Shown piece by piece: positions 12,650 through 26,200 of a stretch of 64,000 nt of DNA; position 1 is the first letter of the stretch; each line of letters starts with the position of its first letter. The translations under genes and the position numbers were made by a program. Source of the stretch: Warburgia ugandensis (lineage: Eukaryota; Streptophyta; Magnoliopsida; Canellales; Canellaceae); NCBI GenBank assembly GCA_035236585.1, contig CP141135.1, positions 3,196,001 to 3,260,000 on the forward strand. Reading direction: 5' to 3'. The notes beneath the pieces were generated by a model, which saw only the letters and a program-made list of their open reading frames with translations, made no database searches and was not told where the DNA came from.

Positions 12650-13946
12650 ATGTAGGGATGGAACCAATTGAGTTGGCCAAAAATTTTACCACCCCTAACC
12701 CTAACCCTAACAGTGTCGAGGTTATAGTTTTCCAACCCCAACATTGTTCAGGTCCAATTCAAGTCAGCTCTCTTAATTGACTTGACCTGAATTGACCCTA
12801 ATATCTAATAACTAATTTTTTTAACACTTGTGAAAAATTTAATCTATAACAATTATCATATAACTATGTTATTCCTCGTTAACAGCTCATTTTAATTGCT
12901 TGAGGCTACTGTTGTTGGAGGCGAAGATTGAAGAGGCAACGTCAATTCAAGAAAGATGTCTACTATCCATGCAAAATAATGTGACAAGTGTTGGATTATT
13001 AATACTAGAAAATTTAAGTGCTTGCTTCCCTCATTGATATCAAATCATTTGTCTCTGAGGAGGCTATCAAAGCAAGTGACAACCATAAAAATGGTGAATG
13101 AGAGAAATATCTTGTGACAAAAATAGATGAGAGGATAAAAGATTGCACACCGATGGGTGCTTCATCTTTGTTAGTGTACATAAAGCAGCATACGATGTTT
13201 TAAGTTGGTAAAGTTGCTTCTTCTTTGTTAGTGTGCATAAAGTAGCATGCGATGTTTTAAGTTGGTACAGTTGAAGAAGGTTGCGTAGCATTTTCTAGTT
13301 CATCATCATCATCATCAAGACCTTATCTCGATTAGGGGCCAGCCATATGAATCTTCTTCTTCCATTCTCCTCTATTAAGTATTATGACTTCATTTAACCC
13401 CTAACTCCATTCTCTTCTATTAAGTATTATGACTTTATTTAACTTCTAAGTTTTTAAATATTTTCTCACTATTTCTGTCCATGTTCTTTTGGGCTTTTCC
13501 ATTGCCCTATTAGAACCTTCGATTTGCATTGCCTTACTCCTTCTAACTGGTGCCATTTTCGGTCTTCATTGGACATGTCTAAACCAACTTAGTCTAATAT
13601 CCCTTATCTTATTACCTATTGGTGCTATTCCTAAGGTTGCTCTAATGCTTTTATTTCTAATTATATTCTTTTTTCTTTTGCAACTCAATAATCTCAACAT
13701 CCTCATTTCTACTACGATCATCTTATGAATATAATGTTCTTTAATTGCCCAACACTCTTGATCCATATTATGTTGTTCTTTGTGAACAGTTGTGATGTCA
13801 AGATGTAAATGCATATAAATTAATTCAGATTAATTAGGGCTATAATTTTTTACCCTAGCCCACCCTTGATATAGAAAATCCTAGCGCTATCTGACCCTAT
13901 GATTCAATTAGGGTTGGACCTGATTGACCAGACCCTTGCCATCCCT
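12650..13946. mobile_element. Possible hAT-type MITE interrupted by the RTE LINE fragment
   Basis: TAGGGATGG at about 12652 and CCATCCCTG at about 13938-13946 are inverted, and both inner flanks repeat GACCTGAATTGACCC- or GGACCTGATTGACC-like text. The adjacent octamers do not match, so a target duplication is not supported. Confidence 0.35.
13301..13775 (-). mobile_element. RTE LINE 3' fragment
   Basis: Begins with the same ATC trinucleotide tail and CAAGACCTTATCTCGATTAG. On the minus strand it encodes ECWAIKEHYIHKMIVVEMRM and a following basic stretch, the RTE C-terminal signature. Dead 5'-truncated insertion. Confidence 0.85.
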
Positions 13947-14032
13947 GCAACATGATCGGGTGCATTTCCTCACAAGCATGCTAACGCCTCCCCCAAGCCA
14001 ACTCAAAACATCCCTTCGCCTCTAATTTTAGG

Positions 14033-14035
<3 letters not shown>

Positions 14036-14064
<29 letters not shown>
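14036..14064 (+). repeat. (CT)n microsatellite in the likely 5' UTR of the TOM1-like gene
   Basis: An uninterrupted CT run of about 29 bp lies 160-190 bp upstream of the TOM1-like start codon. Pyrimidine tracts are common in plant 5' UTRs and core promoters, so it may be transcribed leader or core promoter. The transcription start is not visible from sequence. Confidence 0.7.
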
Positions 14065-14068
<4 letters not shown>

Positions 14069-14226
14069 GCATTTTATTCTATTTTATTATTAGCACTTCC
14101 GTGGCTTCTGTGTTGGGGGTTCATCCCATTCTTTCGAGAAGAAGAGTTCTCGAAGAATCTCCAGCCCAATTTCCTGAATTTTCCAATTTGTTTCGCCGGA
14201 TTCTTGGTTTTCAGTTTTGGAATTCG

Positions 14227-17200
14227 ATGGCTCTGGCCGAATTTCCGACGGTGATAGAGGCGTACGGCCTGACGAAAGCCTCGACTTGGTGGGATGATGT
14301 TAATAATTCCAAACTGTGGCAAGATCGGACTTTTCATACCCTAGCTGGATTGTATGGATTAGTCGCCGCCGTTGCTCTTGTAAATTACTTAACTTTCTCA
14401 GAAAAGTTGATCTCTTATATGAATTTTGTTTCTGTTGCGGTTATTACCCCCATCTTAATCCAAATCGATCGGGTGACTTTTATCTGGGTTTCTTCATTGT
14501 GTTTTAGGTTTTGATACTTGTATGTGCTGATTGGAAACAGGAAAGTATGAGAAATTGAAGAGAAACATGTTGTATAGATTTCATAGAAGTCGAATTGTTT
14601 TATTTTTCGAAAATAGTAATCGAACTAAACCGACATTGATTTTGAGTAGCTGGAATAATCTGAAGTTTTCATTGCTTTTCTGATAAGTTATATGTACTGT
14701 TATTTGGTTAATGAATGGTACCAAATTAGCTGAACAACGATTCTAATGGAGAAGAAGAGGGAAGCTTTTTGAATGTTACCGTGAATTAATGATGAAGCTA
14801 GAATTTGTTGCGTATTCATTGTTACTTTGATTGAATTATCCTTCTTTCCTCTGTTTGTTGTTTCTTAAATATTAGCAATTTCTAATTTGCAGATCCAGCT
14901 TGTTCGAATAGAATTGAGAGTGCCCGAGTATGGTTGGACAACTCAGAAGGTTTTCCATTTTTTGAACTTTCTGGTGAATGCGGGTTTGTATCCATTTCCA
15001 CTTTTATGTTTTGCATTGTGTAATTGTGATTTTGTATGCATGAAGTATTAATTGTCGTGCACAAAAAATATATTTATGCATATGATGCTTGCTTGTGCTT
15101 TTCAGTTCGATCAGCAGTCTTTGTGTTCCGCAGAGGTGTGCAGCGGTTACATCCTGAGGTTTGTGAATTGAAGCTGCTTATGACATTTATCGTCTTGACA
15201 TTCTATTTTGGTAGTTCTAATTGATACTTCTTAACGTCAGATTCTCCAACACATCCTACTTGATATGCCTGCTCTTGCATTCTTCACAACATATGCACTC
15301 TTGATTCTGTTCTGGGCAGAGATATATTACCAGGTAGGAATCATGCTTTTTGTTGGTTATTTTGTTCATTTGTGATATTTATGCTTTCTACTCTAACATG
15401 GTACTTTTGGCAGGCACGTGCTGTATCTACTGATGGCCTTAGGCCAAGTTTCTATACGATTAATGGAGTGGTGTATGCTGTACAGGTAGAAAAACTCTCA
15501 ATTAGCTTGATTACCAATGGCAATGAAAGTCTTGAGAAGAGGGTGATTTATAAATTGTACTATTTATTTTGGAAGTTGAATGCTGTTTCATATGTATTGT
15601 TGGAGCTTCTGGCTTTTTCATTCTTTTTTGTCTTCCTCTCCTTAATGGTGATAAAGTACATTAGAATAGCAGAACAGCAATTCAAAATCAAGGCAGCATG
15701 GTTGCACTTCTGGGAATCAAGTAGCCGTGTCCAAGCTTTAGTGGTCCCCTCATTCTATGACCAGGATCCCGCTTTACTTTCCTTCTTTCTGTTATGATTG
15801 GTTACTTCAGTGATATACATGCTAAACAATTAATTGTTTCCTGTTTTTCATTATTCATTATTTTCAGTGATATTTGGTTGTGTGGTTCACTTTCTTATAC
15901 AGTATTTTTCTCATCAAGGGACTGCTTACTAGGTATGTGCCTTTCCTTTGTTCTCTTTTGAAAAGGAAGAACAAAAAATCATCATCAACAAGACCTTATC
16001 CCGATTAGTGGCCAGTCACATGAATTTTATTCCTCCATTCCCCTCTATTAAGTGTCATGGCTTCATTTAGTCCTAAAGTTATTAAAATCTTTTCTCGCCG
16101 CTTCTATCTATGTTCATTTGGGACTTCCCCTTGCCCTTTTAGAACCTTCAACTTAGATCAACTCACTCCTTCTAACCAGTGCCCCTTTTGATCTCCATTG
16201 GACATGTCCACACCATCTAAGTCTCTAATGTTTTCTTTTCTAATTCTATCCTTTCTTGCCTTGCCACTTGTCCATCTTAACATCCACATTTTGGCTACAC
16301 TCATCCTATGTACATGTTGTTCGTTAACTGCCCAACACTCTAATCCATAGAGCATGGCTGGCCTAAAGGAAGAGCAAAACAAAATGCAAAATATTAAGTA
16401 TTTATCTGTCCCCAAGTAGGGTTGATATGTTTGATATAAGACAGCATGCAATATAACCCAATCTATATATATGCTGAGGTTAGATCAGAATTAACTTAAA
16501 TAAGAAAACATAAATTAAACTACAACTAACACTTCAACATGCAGAAAATCAGTCTTCATTAGCATGAATAGCTTACAATGGGTTACAATATCTGCAGACA
16601 GCCCCAGATCTCTACCAATTAAGGTAAGATGGAAGTTCCAATTTGAATCGTCCCTCTAATTGATGAACAGTCTTGATTAAACTTTGGATCAACGGTTCAG
16701 GAATTTTGTGCAGGATAAGATTTCTAGGGTATTATCGATGCAAATCACGTAACCACACGCAGCTTAGAAATCGTCTTTTAAAAGACAAGGTAGAAAAGTA
16801 CTGACTTACAAAGTATGATGAAACAAAAGTGATTCGGCCTTGTACCAAACGCTGCTTCACGCCCACGTGAAGGGAGCTAGAACGAGGAATCCACCAAATG
16901 TAATGAAATTTTCATTCATTATTCTTCAAAAACTACTTACACACAAAAAAAAAAAGAAAAATAAAATCTTAAGTACAGGACATCTGACCCTAATCTAGAA
17001 AAAGACAAAATCGCCCCTACTTAAGTCACAACACACCAAGAAACCTAATACCCTTAGTGGTAAATATCCCAAGTAAATTCAACTATAACATAATATTAAA
17101 AAAAAATGTGGGATGATGGTCTCCATCAACGCCATTTTCTTTTGGACCTTTGATCATATAAGCAGTATACGAGAAAGCTGAATGCAAGAAAAAAAGCAGC

Positions 17201-20200
17201 TGTGGAAGGAGTTGACTTCTCAATCAGGTCAACCTGATTGAAGTGACTCATAATTAACTTGGTAGGGTATGACTTGGGCACAGAGTCAAAAGTAGTTATC
17301 TGCAGTAGTGGAAGTCAAGTATTAAGTTGGGGAACAAGCGACACTATTCTAAGTAGTCTTCACTAAATGGATGCAATGGAGGCTTCATTATGAGAGCTAA
17401 CTTAGACAATGGTCAAGATGATGTCGATTGATTCATTCTGATGAAAATAAAAGTGGTATAAGACATGCGGATTGCAACTACTTCACCAGAGATTTATCAC
17501 AATAATCAACCTTTAGAAGGAACATGCTATCCTCACTTTCTTTCATTGTCACATTTGTTTTATTGTGAGGAATATATGTTTGTGGCTGCATAAGGTTTGC
17601 TTCAGGAATGAAGTTCTCTAAATTAAGCTATTGATAAAATAATTTCCACTGGTTTTCCCCACCAGACTTAGTGGTTTATTCAGTTCTCTAAGCTGTCCTT
17701 TCCTCATCGAGTCAATCATGTAAAAGAGTAGGCAATTATCATGGATGGTAGGGGCGGCAAAATATGACACGACACGATAACACGACACGAACCCGACACG
17801 AATTTAGCGGGTTCGGGTCGAGTCTTATCGTGTTCGTGTCATTTTCGGGTTACCTAAAAATGACACGCCAAAAATCGTGTCGTGTTCGAGTCAATCAATT
17901 TGACCCGTCGTGTTGACCTGTTTGACACGCGACCTATTTACTCATCACCTTGACATGATTCTAACCTATGGAATGGTTGAAAATATAGGACGGTTCTTGA
18001 GGAACCGTCTTATATTACTCATGTAATATAGGACGGTTATTCAGGAACCGTCCTATATTGCTAGTAATATAGGACGGTTCCAGAATAACCGTCCTATATT
18101 GTAGTTATATAGGACGGTTCCTGAAGAACCGTCCTATATTGCTAGTTATATAGGATGGTTCCTGAAGAACCGTCCTATATTGCTAGTTATATAGGACGGT
18201 TTCTGAAGAACCGTCCTATATTGCTTGTTATATAGGACGGTTCCTGAAGAACCGTCCTATATTACTAAAAATTAGATTAAATGTTAAAAATCATTAATAC
18301 ATGAAGATTCAAGCATGAGTAAGCTATATATGTGGATAAGAATAGGTATTGACTAATAAATATAAAAAATAACAAAATTTTCCTAATTTTCGTAACTTAT
18401 TTTTTTTGGAAAAATTAAAAAAAAAAACTAAATTACAAAAATAAAGAGATGAAAACATTATCACACATGAATACACAACATGGGAAAGCTCTATATGTGG
18501 ATAGAAATACTTTTCAATGAAGAAATACGAAAAAAACAACGACTTTTTATTTTATTTTTGTAACTGATTTTTTCGAAAAAACAGTAAAAAACCTAAAAAC
18601 AAACTCAAATCTAGAGCAAAGAAATATAAAACTCAAATGGAATGTTTCTCATACACATAGAACTAAAACCCATCAAGATCTATGAAAAATAGTTAACGAA
18701 AAACAAAAAAATTGAAAAAAATAAATACAGATTATAAAATTTGTAAATACATACCTTTTTTTGCTTAAATCTGTGAAAGATCGAAGAGGAATGGTCGTTT
18801 TCACCTTCTCAGACTAAAACTCATCAAGATTTATGGAAAATAGTTAACAAAAAACAAAAAAATTGAAAAAAAGGGTACTGGCTTTTATGTTTTTTATAGA
18901 ACTGTATACAGATTGTAAAATTCGTAAATACATACCTTATTTTGCTTAGATCTGTGAAACATCGAAGAGGAATGGTAATTTTCACTTTCTCAGTAGTTTG
19001 GACCGCTAGAAGATTGAAAATTTGAAATTAGGGCTGATCAAGGTGAAAAATGATATATAGAACAATATAGGACGGTTTTTAAATAACCGTCCTATAATAT
19101 ATATAATGAAATATATGACGATTTTTTTATAACTATCCTATAAGTTATATAGGATGGTTATTTTATTTATTAGAAAGTTATAGGACGGTTGTTAACATGT
19201 TGTTGCATAACCGTCATATAAGCTATAAGAGTTATGTATTTAATTAATCTTAGTTGAAGATGTGTTTAAATAAAAATAGTTATTAAGTATAGAGTAAAGA
19301 AAGAGTTATGTAATTAACTCATCTTAATTTCATTAAGGATGAGCTTCAAAAGATAGAGCATATATGTAATTAACTCATCTCAGTTGAGTATCAACTTAAA
19401 AACAAAGTTATGTAAGTAACTCACACTGTCATACTCAATTCAATAGTTGTTGAGGTTGAGGATGAGTAAAGTAAGTGTTATGTATTTAACTCATCTGATC
19501 TCAGTTGAGGATCAGCTTACAAAAGCAAAGTTATGTAAGTAACTCATACTCAATTCAAAAGTTGTTGAGGATAAGTAAAGAAAGAGTCATGTAATTAACT
19601 CATTAGGTAAAAATGACCGAATGAGAATAGAAAAAGCTTATGTAATTAACTTAGTAGCTTGAGAGTTGAGAATGAGTATAGAAAGAGTTATGTAATTATC
19701 TCATTAGTAGATAATGAGTATAGGAACGGTCCGAAGGGAATAGTTATTAGTTATGTAATTAACTCATTAGGTGAGGTAAGAATGAGATCAGAGAATAGGA
19801 GTTATGTGTTAAATTAACACAAATGTTGAATGATATTACTAAGGGAGTTACTAAATTTTACTCTACATGAATGATGGATCAATGGATTATGGATGAATGA
19901 GTTATTCCTAATATATTATCATCAATTGGGAGTTAGAAATGAGAAACAAATATTGACTTATATGAGTTAGATACATGATATTCATGAATTTGATTAAAAA
20001 GAGATATATTAGATTAATTGGTGATGACATATGAAATTAACATAAGAAAATCATTAGCATTTATAATTTTATACAATATTTGACAGTTAGTTAGTCTCTC
20101 ACTTCACTTGTACTTGTACAAGTTACAAAACTTGGTTAACTAATTTTGTACTAAGTGAGACTTGTAAGTTTGTAATCGATAATGTGTAGCTAATCTTAAA

Positions 20201-23200
20201 ATGTTTGATAAGAAAATTAGAAAGCAGTGTATAGGTGTAGCTAAGTCGTAGGTTATAACTTATAGTTATAGCAAACAACCGACTGTGTAAGGGGGCTTTA
20301 GCTTAAGACTTCTAATTCAATTGGATAATTGGATTTGGCCTTACTTACATATAAAAAGACAAAACAATTGCTTTGAGAATTAGTATATAAAGAGTTATAT
20401 AGTTATCTCATTGGTGGATAATGAGTATATGAAGGGAATAGTTATTAGCTATGTAATTAATTCATTATGTGAGGTGAGAATGAGATTAGAGAATATGAGT
20501 TATGTATTGAATTAACACAAAAGCTTATCAAGAGAGAATTAGAAGGATATTGATATGATAACTTTGGTGAAACTAAAATTAATTATGGATTGTGGTCTAT
20601 ACTCTATAGTGAAAACTGAAAAGAAGTGGCATTGATGGTAAAATGAATAATAATCATGAGAGAGAAAACACATGTTGAATGATATTATTAAGGGAGATAC
20701 TAAATTTTACTCGCATGAATGATGGATCATGGATGAATGAGTTATTCCTAATCTATTATGATCAATTAGAAGTTAGAAAAGAGAAACAAATATTGAGTTA
20801 TATAAGTTAGATACATGATATTCATGAATTTGATGAAAAAGAGATATATTAGATCAATTGGTGATGACATGTGAAATTAATATAAGAAAATCATTAGTAT
20901 TTATAATTTTATACAATATATGATAGTTAGTTAGTCTCTCACTTCACTTGTACTTGTACAAGTTACAAAACTTGGTTAACTAATTTTCTATTAAGTGTAA
21001 CTTGTAAGTTTGTAACTGACAATGTGTAGCTAATCTTAAAATGTTTGATAAGAAAATTAGAGACAGTGTGTACGTTAGCTAAGTCTTAGGTTAAAACCTA
21101 TAGTTATAGGCTTATAGCAAACAACCACTAGCTAGGCTAGGGCGCTTTAGCAGCTTAGCTTTAGCATAAGACTTCAAATTTAATTGGATATGGGAATTGG
21201 GCTTACTTACATACAAAAAGACAAAACAATTGCCTTAGACTAGATTAACTTAGTAGACCTAGATAATTATTAATTAGTTAAACCTTTATGTTTTCAGTTT
21301 TTATTTTGTTTTCCCGCCACTACAAGGGGGCCCCACACGTCGGATCTAACATCAAGGACTCAAAATATTTGACAAATGATTGAAGTGTAAGTTTCATTAA
21401 CTCTAGTTACCACTTGCCAGTTTGGAATTGGAGGAAAGAAAACTATCTGTCCCTGTCAGGTAGGCCGGCGCCAAGGCTAGGCCGTTTGCCGGCACACGCA
21501 GACTGGTCACTGGAAGTCTGACACATCACAGTCACACTCACAGATTGGTGAAGTACTAATAAACCATATCCATATGTGTAAAAATAGGACGGTTAGTCCT
21601 TAACTATCCTATAAAACATAACATATAGGACGGTTATTTCACAACCGTCCTATAAAACATAATATATAGGACGGTTATTTCACAACCGTCCTATAAAACA
21701 TAACATATAGGACGGTTATTTCACAACCGTCCTATAAAACCCATAACATATAGGACGGTTATGACATAACCGTTCTATCATAATATATAGGACGGTTGTG
21801 AATAACCGTCCTATAAAACCCATAACATATAGGACGGTTATTTCACAACCGTCCTATAAAACGGTTTTATAGGACGGTTGTGAAATAACTGTCCTATATG
21901 TTATGTGTTTTATAGGACTGTTGTAAAATAACCATCCTATGTTTTGTGGTTGGTTTGACTCCATTCACTTGGGAGCAGTTTTTTTACTAAGTCGTAATAG
22001 GGAAATCGAGTCGTTTTATGTCGTGCCGTGTATCCAATACAACTCAGTCAATTAATCGTGTTACACGGGTCGTGTCGTGTTATTTTTTTAAGAACTGGGC
22101 CGTGTACAAGTCATAGGTTTTTGACACGACTATTAATCGTGTCGTGTTCGTGTCGACCCATAACTCTAATCGTATCGTGTTCGTGTCGCCGCAAACACGA
22201 CCCGCCAACCCGAATTGCCACCCCTAATGGATGGGAATCTCGATTATTCTCCTCCTTACCTTTGCGATCTTCTAGTTATTGGAGGAATTTCAAAACATAA
22301 CAAGGTCATATAAGCTTGTCTGTAAATTGCATATCTCAAATGCCTTACAACCATCTAATCAATATACGTAATATTTTCTAAGAGCTTGTCAAGTTTCATT
22401 ATCTCTGTTTATTCAGCTTGGAGTAGGTCCATTGTTCTTAGAAAGTTAAGTTGGTGCATGGAACAATTGAGACCGTCAGCTTAAGGTGGCAAAATTTATA
22501 GCAAGACACCTATTATGCAGTCGGAGTATCAAAATAGAGGAAACTCTTGTAACTAATGCAGAGGATTGAAGCTCTATTATTCAGTTGCATGTTGAGGAAG
22601 GTCTTTTGCGGTACCAATTTGGAGTGCATGATTCTATCTTGCAATTGGAAGGAAGCATCCTAAGGGTGATAAAGAAAATGAGAGATGATAAGAGGATTTT
22701 TTAATACTCTATTGGAGCTAAAAGGATAACTTGTGAATATGCTAGTATAGAATGCTCAAAGAAATGCCATCCTGTCTCTGCAGGCCCGTTAAAATGACCA
22801 ACGATTCACGATGGAGGTATAATTATCCATGTAGTTTTGGTGTATATTATAAAATTTAGGCTGGCCCCAAGAGAGGGTGAAATAAAAATCACTAAATTCA
22901 TAACATGTCACTGAAGAGAATTCCAACTTCTTGGAGACCAGCATGTGACATTGATGTTTGGACTCAACTTCTGGTTATGAGTGTCCTATTATCATAATTT
23001 AGCATGAGCTAAACAAAGTACTGTGTCAGCAATGTTTGCCAGTTGATCAGGCACTCAAATCTCTTGCAGTTGGCTACAAGTTCAGAGTAAAAGGAAAAGT
23101 AAAGTATTGTCTTATACAATATTGCACTTGAAACTAGAGCAACTCATCCTTAGCAGAAAGGAGTTCAGGTGCAGCAATATTCACTTTTAAGGGTAAAGCA

Positions 23201-26200
23201 CCATGTCAAGTGTTAACTAGAGCTGTACCAAATCGACTCAAAACTCTTATATAACCTCAAAATAACAGGAGTCAAAGTCTGCCACTGAGATGAAATAATT
23301 TTCATCGCGAAGAGGTTGACAGCCCAGTTAAATGACTACTAAATGATAGAGGAGGTAGAGATGCAGAGGGAAACTGGAGATTTGCATATAAGCATCTCCC
23401 CCTGTGTAGTATCTTGCTGTTACAAGTAGTGAAGAAAAGTCAATGATGTTCTATTAGATGCTTATAAAGAAAGTGGCAAAGAAAAAATGTTTTCTTTTAT
23501 TTTTTGGTTACTTGGGGAAGCCTTCTTGGCACATCCAAATTACAAGAGAACAAAATGAAATTGTACCGTAGAATTGAATGGTTCTTTTTTAACAATGTCT
23601 ATTTTATTCTCTAGCATTTGGGCAAATAATGTGCTTAAACAAGAGTTGCTGGACAAACTTGCACGTGCCTATTGCTTTAGTGGCCAATGTTCCACAGTTC
23701 AATGGCTTTACTCCATTGTCAGTTTTACAGTACATCCATTGCTACGTTGTCACTTATTCGTAATGAAAAACTTCTGTTCTATACTTTTTTACTTCATGAA
23801 TTACATCCCTTGTAAACTTTATATTAAAGTGCTCACTAGAGATGGATTATTCTAACATATTATGGACTGCTTCAATTTTTCTCTATTCCTTGGAAATCTG
23901 TACAAAGATGTAGTTTGATGCTCCTGTTTGATGCACAAATTTCTCCATTATAAATATGCTTTGTTTTTAGAGGATCACCTGTATCGATACACAAATTGTT
24001 GAGATTGATTATTCGATATGATCATAAGTTGGGTCTAGTGTTAGGCTGCTGGTTGGCATTGTTGTACCCTTGTGACCGGCTGACCATCTTGGTCTGAGCA
24101 CTTGTTCTATATTCTTCTGTTATTTTAAATGTATCTCTCACACCATTTTTAAAAGGAAAAATATTACATGCTCTGATGAGACTGTTTTACTGCTTATATT
24201 ATTAATGCTCCTGCTAACCTTCTCAGTGAAGTTGTTTGGTCTAGGACACGTTTGATGGCTGGCTTTTGTGAGATCTCTGTGTATGGATTCCCTAACTACT
24301 GCAATACTTTGGACTGTGGCCTGGAGTGAATTGCACTAGACTATTGCCTGGAGTGAATTGCACTAGACTATGTTTTGTGGTGTTATGTAACCAAATTAAC
24401 AAATTCTCTTTTTCAGAACAACAGAGTACTCCGATAATGTTGTCGTCTTAATGTTGTGCAGATAGCTTTGTGGTTGCTCTTGTGGTGGAAGCCTGTCCGG
24501 GTTGTGGTCATCCTATCCAAGGTGTTCTTTGCAGGTAGTTGTCTATTTACTGGAAGCTGCTGCACCATAGCTTGCTTAAACTGCAATCTAACTGGGTTAC
24601 TTTTGAACATTCATATTGGCAGGTGTCTCATTGTTTGCAGCCCTCGGGTTTCTTGTATATGGAGGAAGGTAAGTTATAGTCATTACACCTGCTTAAGTCC
24701 TTGAACTATACAAATGTGAGTCATAGCTGGAATGCCTCCCTGTAAAGCATACCATCAGGCCAAACTCTCAGAACTTCCATATCATTGAGTACCTAGTAGA
24801 CGAAACTTTGAAAATTTTGGCCAATCCTGTATCCAACTCTGAGAAACATTAGGTCTGATGTGAAGACATGCTCTTACATGCACAAACAGATGTTCATTAG
24901 TTTTATCTCCTACTACATGTTTGCATGCAGCCTGCAGGCACCTTCTATACCACATACAGGGACATGTAAATTGAGGTGTGCATTTGACACTCCCAGAGCA
25001 GTCTAAGAAAAGAACATATGTGTGGGAAACTAGCTGATTATCTTATTTTTGCGGAATAAGGTTTAATGACCTGTACTCAAGAATGACCATAGTTACCATG
25101 AGCTCCCTATTAAGGGTGGAAAGTGATGATGTCAAGGTTCATTGACAAACTAAATTCAACATCAGTGAAATGCCTGTAAGTTAACCTAATTAATTATCAC
25201 ATTGACTCAGTTTAGTGGATGACCTACACCAAGTATCCCTTTCTAACCAGCGTATGTTGCGAATTTGCCTCAGATGATGCTTGCAACATGTTTCATGTTC
25301 ATTCATGATGTTGCATACGCATCCTGCTTCCTCCATTACTACCATTTTGCTTTTGGCTTCCCACATGTCCTCTTTTCCTGAGTCTCTTGCTTCCACATTT
25401 CTCCTTATATTCAGTTCAACGTCTAGCAATTATGCCAACAACATTTGCTTCCTGGCTAACAAGCTTAACTTTCTCTCCATTTGGCTATCCTGCTCTTTCG
25501 GCCTATTTTGGTTGTTTGTTATACTCTGTAGAACTGGAAATTCACAGCCCTCGTGGTAGGATTACACTTAGTATTTATCTTGCTGATATTTAGCTGTAAC
25601 TCTTGGATTTTTAAGAAGCCATGACACTGTTAGGCCTTTCGTTATTAGTTTTCTAAGAGAGAAGGGACACAAAAGATCATGTGGCCTCCCCATGTTCGTC
25701 ATCAACTAAGTGGTAGCCTAGAATCTAGAATTTCTTGGGGTGCAAGATGTATTTCCTATGATAACTTGAATGATAGCCTTCCATAATCAAATATGCTTTC
25801 TTGGCACCCTGCTATCTTTCGGTTCCTACTTCTTTTGATAAACTTTCGATGGTGGGTTCTGACTAGAATATTTTATTAACCTGCTCTGGTGCCTTCTATT
25901 TAAATAAGTTTTGTACTTCTGATCCCGTTAGTAGCTTTTCTGACCCTTACCTTTCTTTTGCATTTTGCATACTGAATATAATCAGGAAAATTATCTTAAG
26001 TCTTTTAGAGGTTACATATATGTTAAGAAGACTGTGTGGCACCATGGAACAATTTTTACAAGAGATGATGCCTTCCCTAAAATCTTTACAGATCACCCCG
26101 ATTTTGTTGGTTGGTGGTGCTGGTGCTGTTGTTGTTATCTTGAAAGGAATCAGTCTGCCTATGTTGCTATGTCACAGAATACAAATAAGTTAGAATACCT

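Larger units (their letters stand above)
17749..22226. mobile_element. Non-autonomous hAT element with hairpin arrays, in TOM1-like intron 5
   Basis: Terminal inverted repeats start TAGGGGCGGCAA and end TTGCCACCCCTA, typical of plant hAT elements. The 8 bp duplication ATGGATGG flanks it exactly (17741-17748 and 22227-22234). Both subterminal regions are rich in CGTGTCGTGTT-type motifs. Three arrays of inverted-repeat units lie inside (17983-18263, 19066-19215, 21583-21941). No transposase is encoded. It aligns with the larger copy at 55636 onward in opposite orientation, but lacks the transposase segment. An internal direct duplication is present (19676-20375 and 20385-21230). Confidence 0.92.

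Noticed and set aside
12692-12712. Telomere-like CCCTAA triplet
   Set aside because: Only about three units and not the plant CCCTAAA type; too short to be an interstitial telomere tract.
14101-14226. N-terminal extension of the TOM1-like protein
   Set aside because: The frame is open upstream but contains no ATG; the first methionine is at 14227 and gives the family's normal length.
14316-14507. Small ORF overlapping TOM1-like exon 1
   Set aside because: Out-of-frame shadow running into intron 1.
18000-18263. CRISPR-like array
   Set aside because: Regular spacing is caused by tandem palindromic units with near-identical spacers in a plant transposon; there are no variable spacers.
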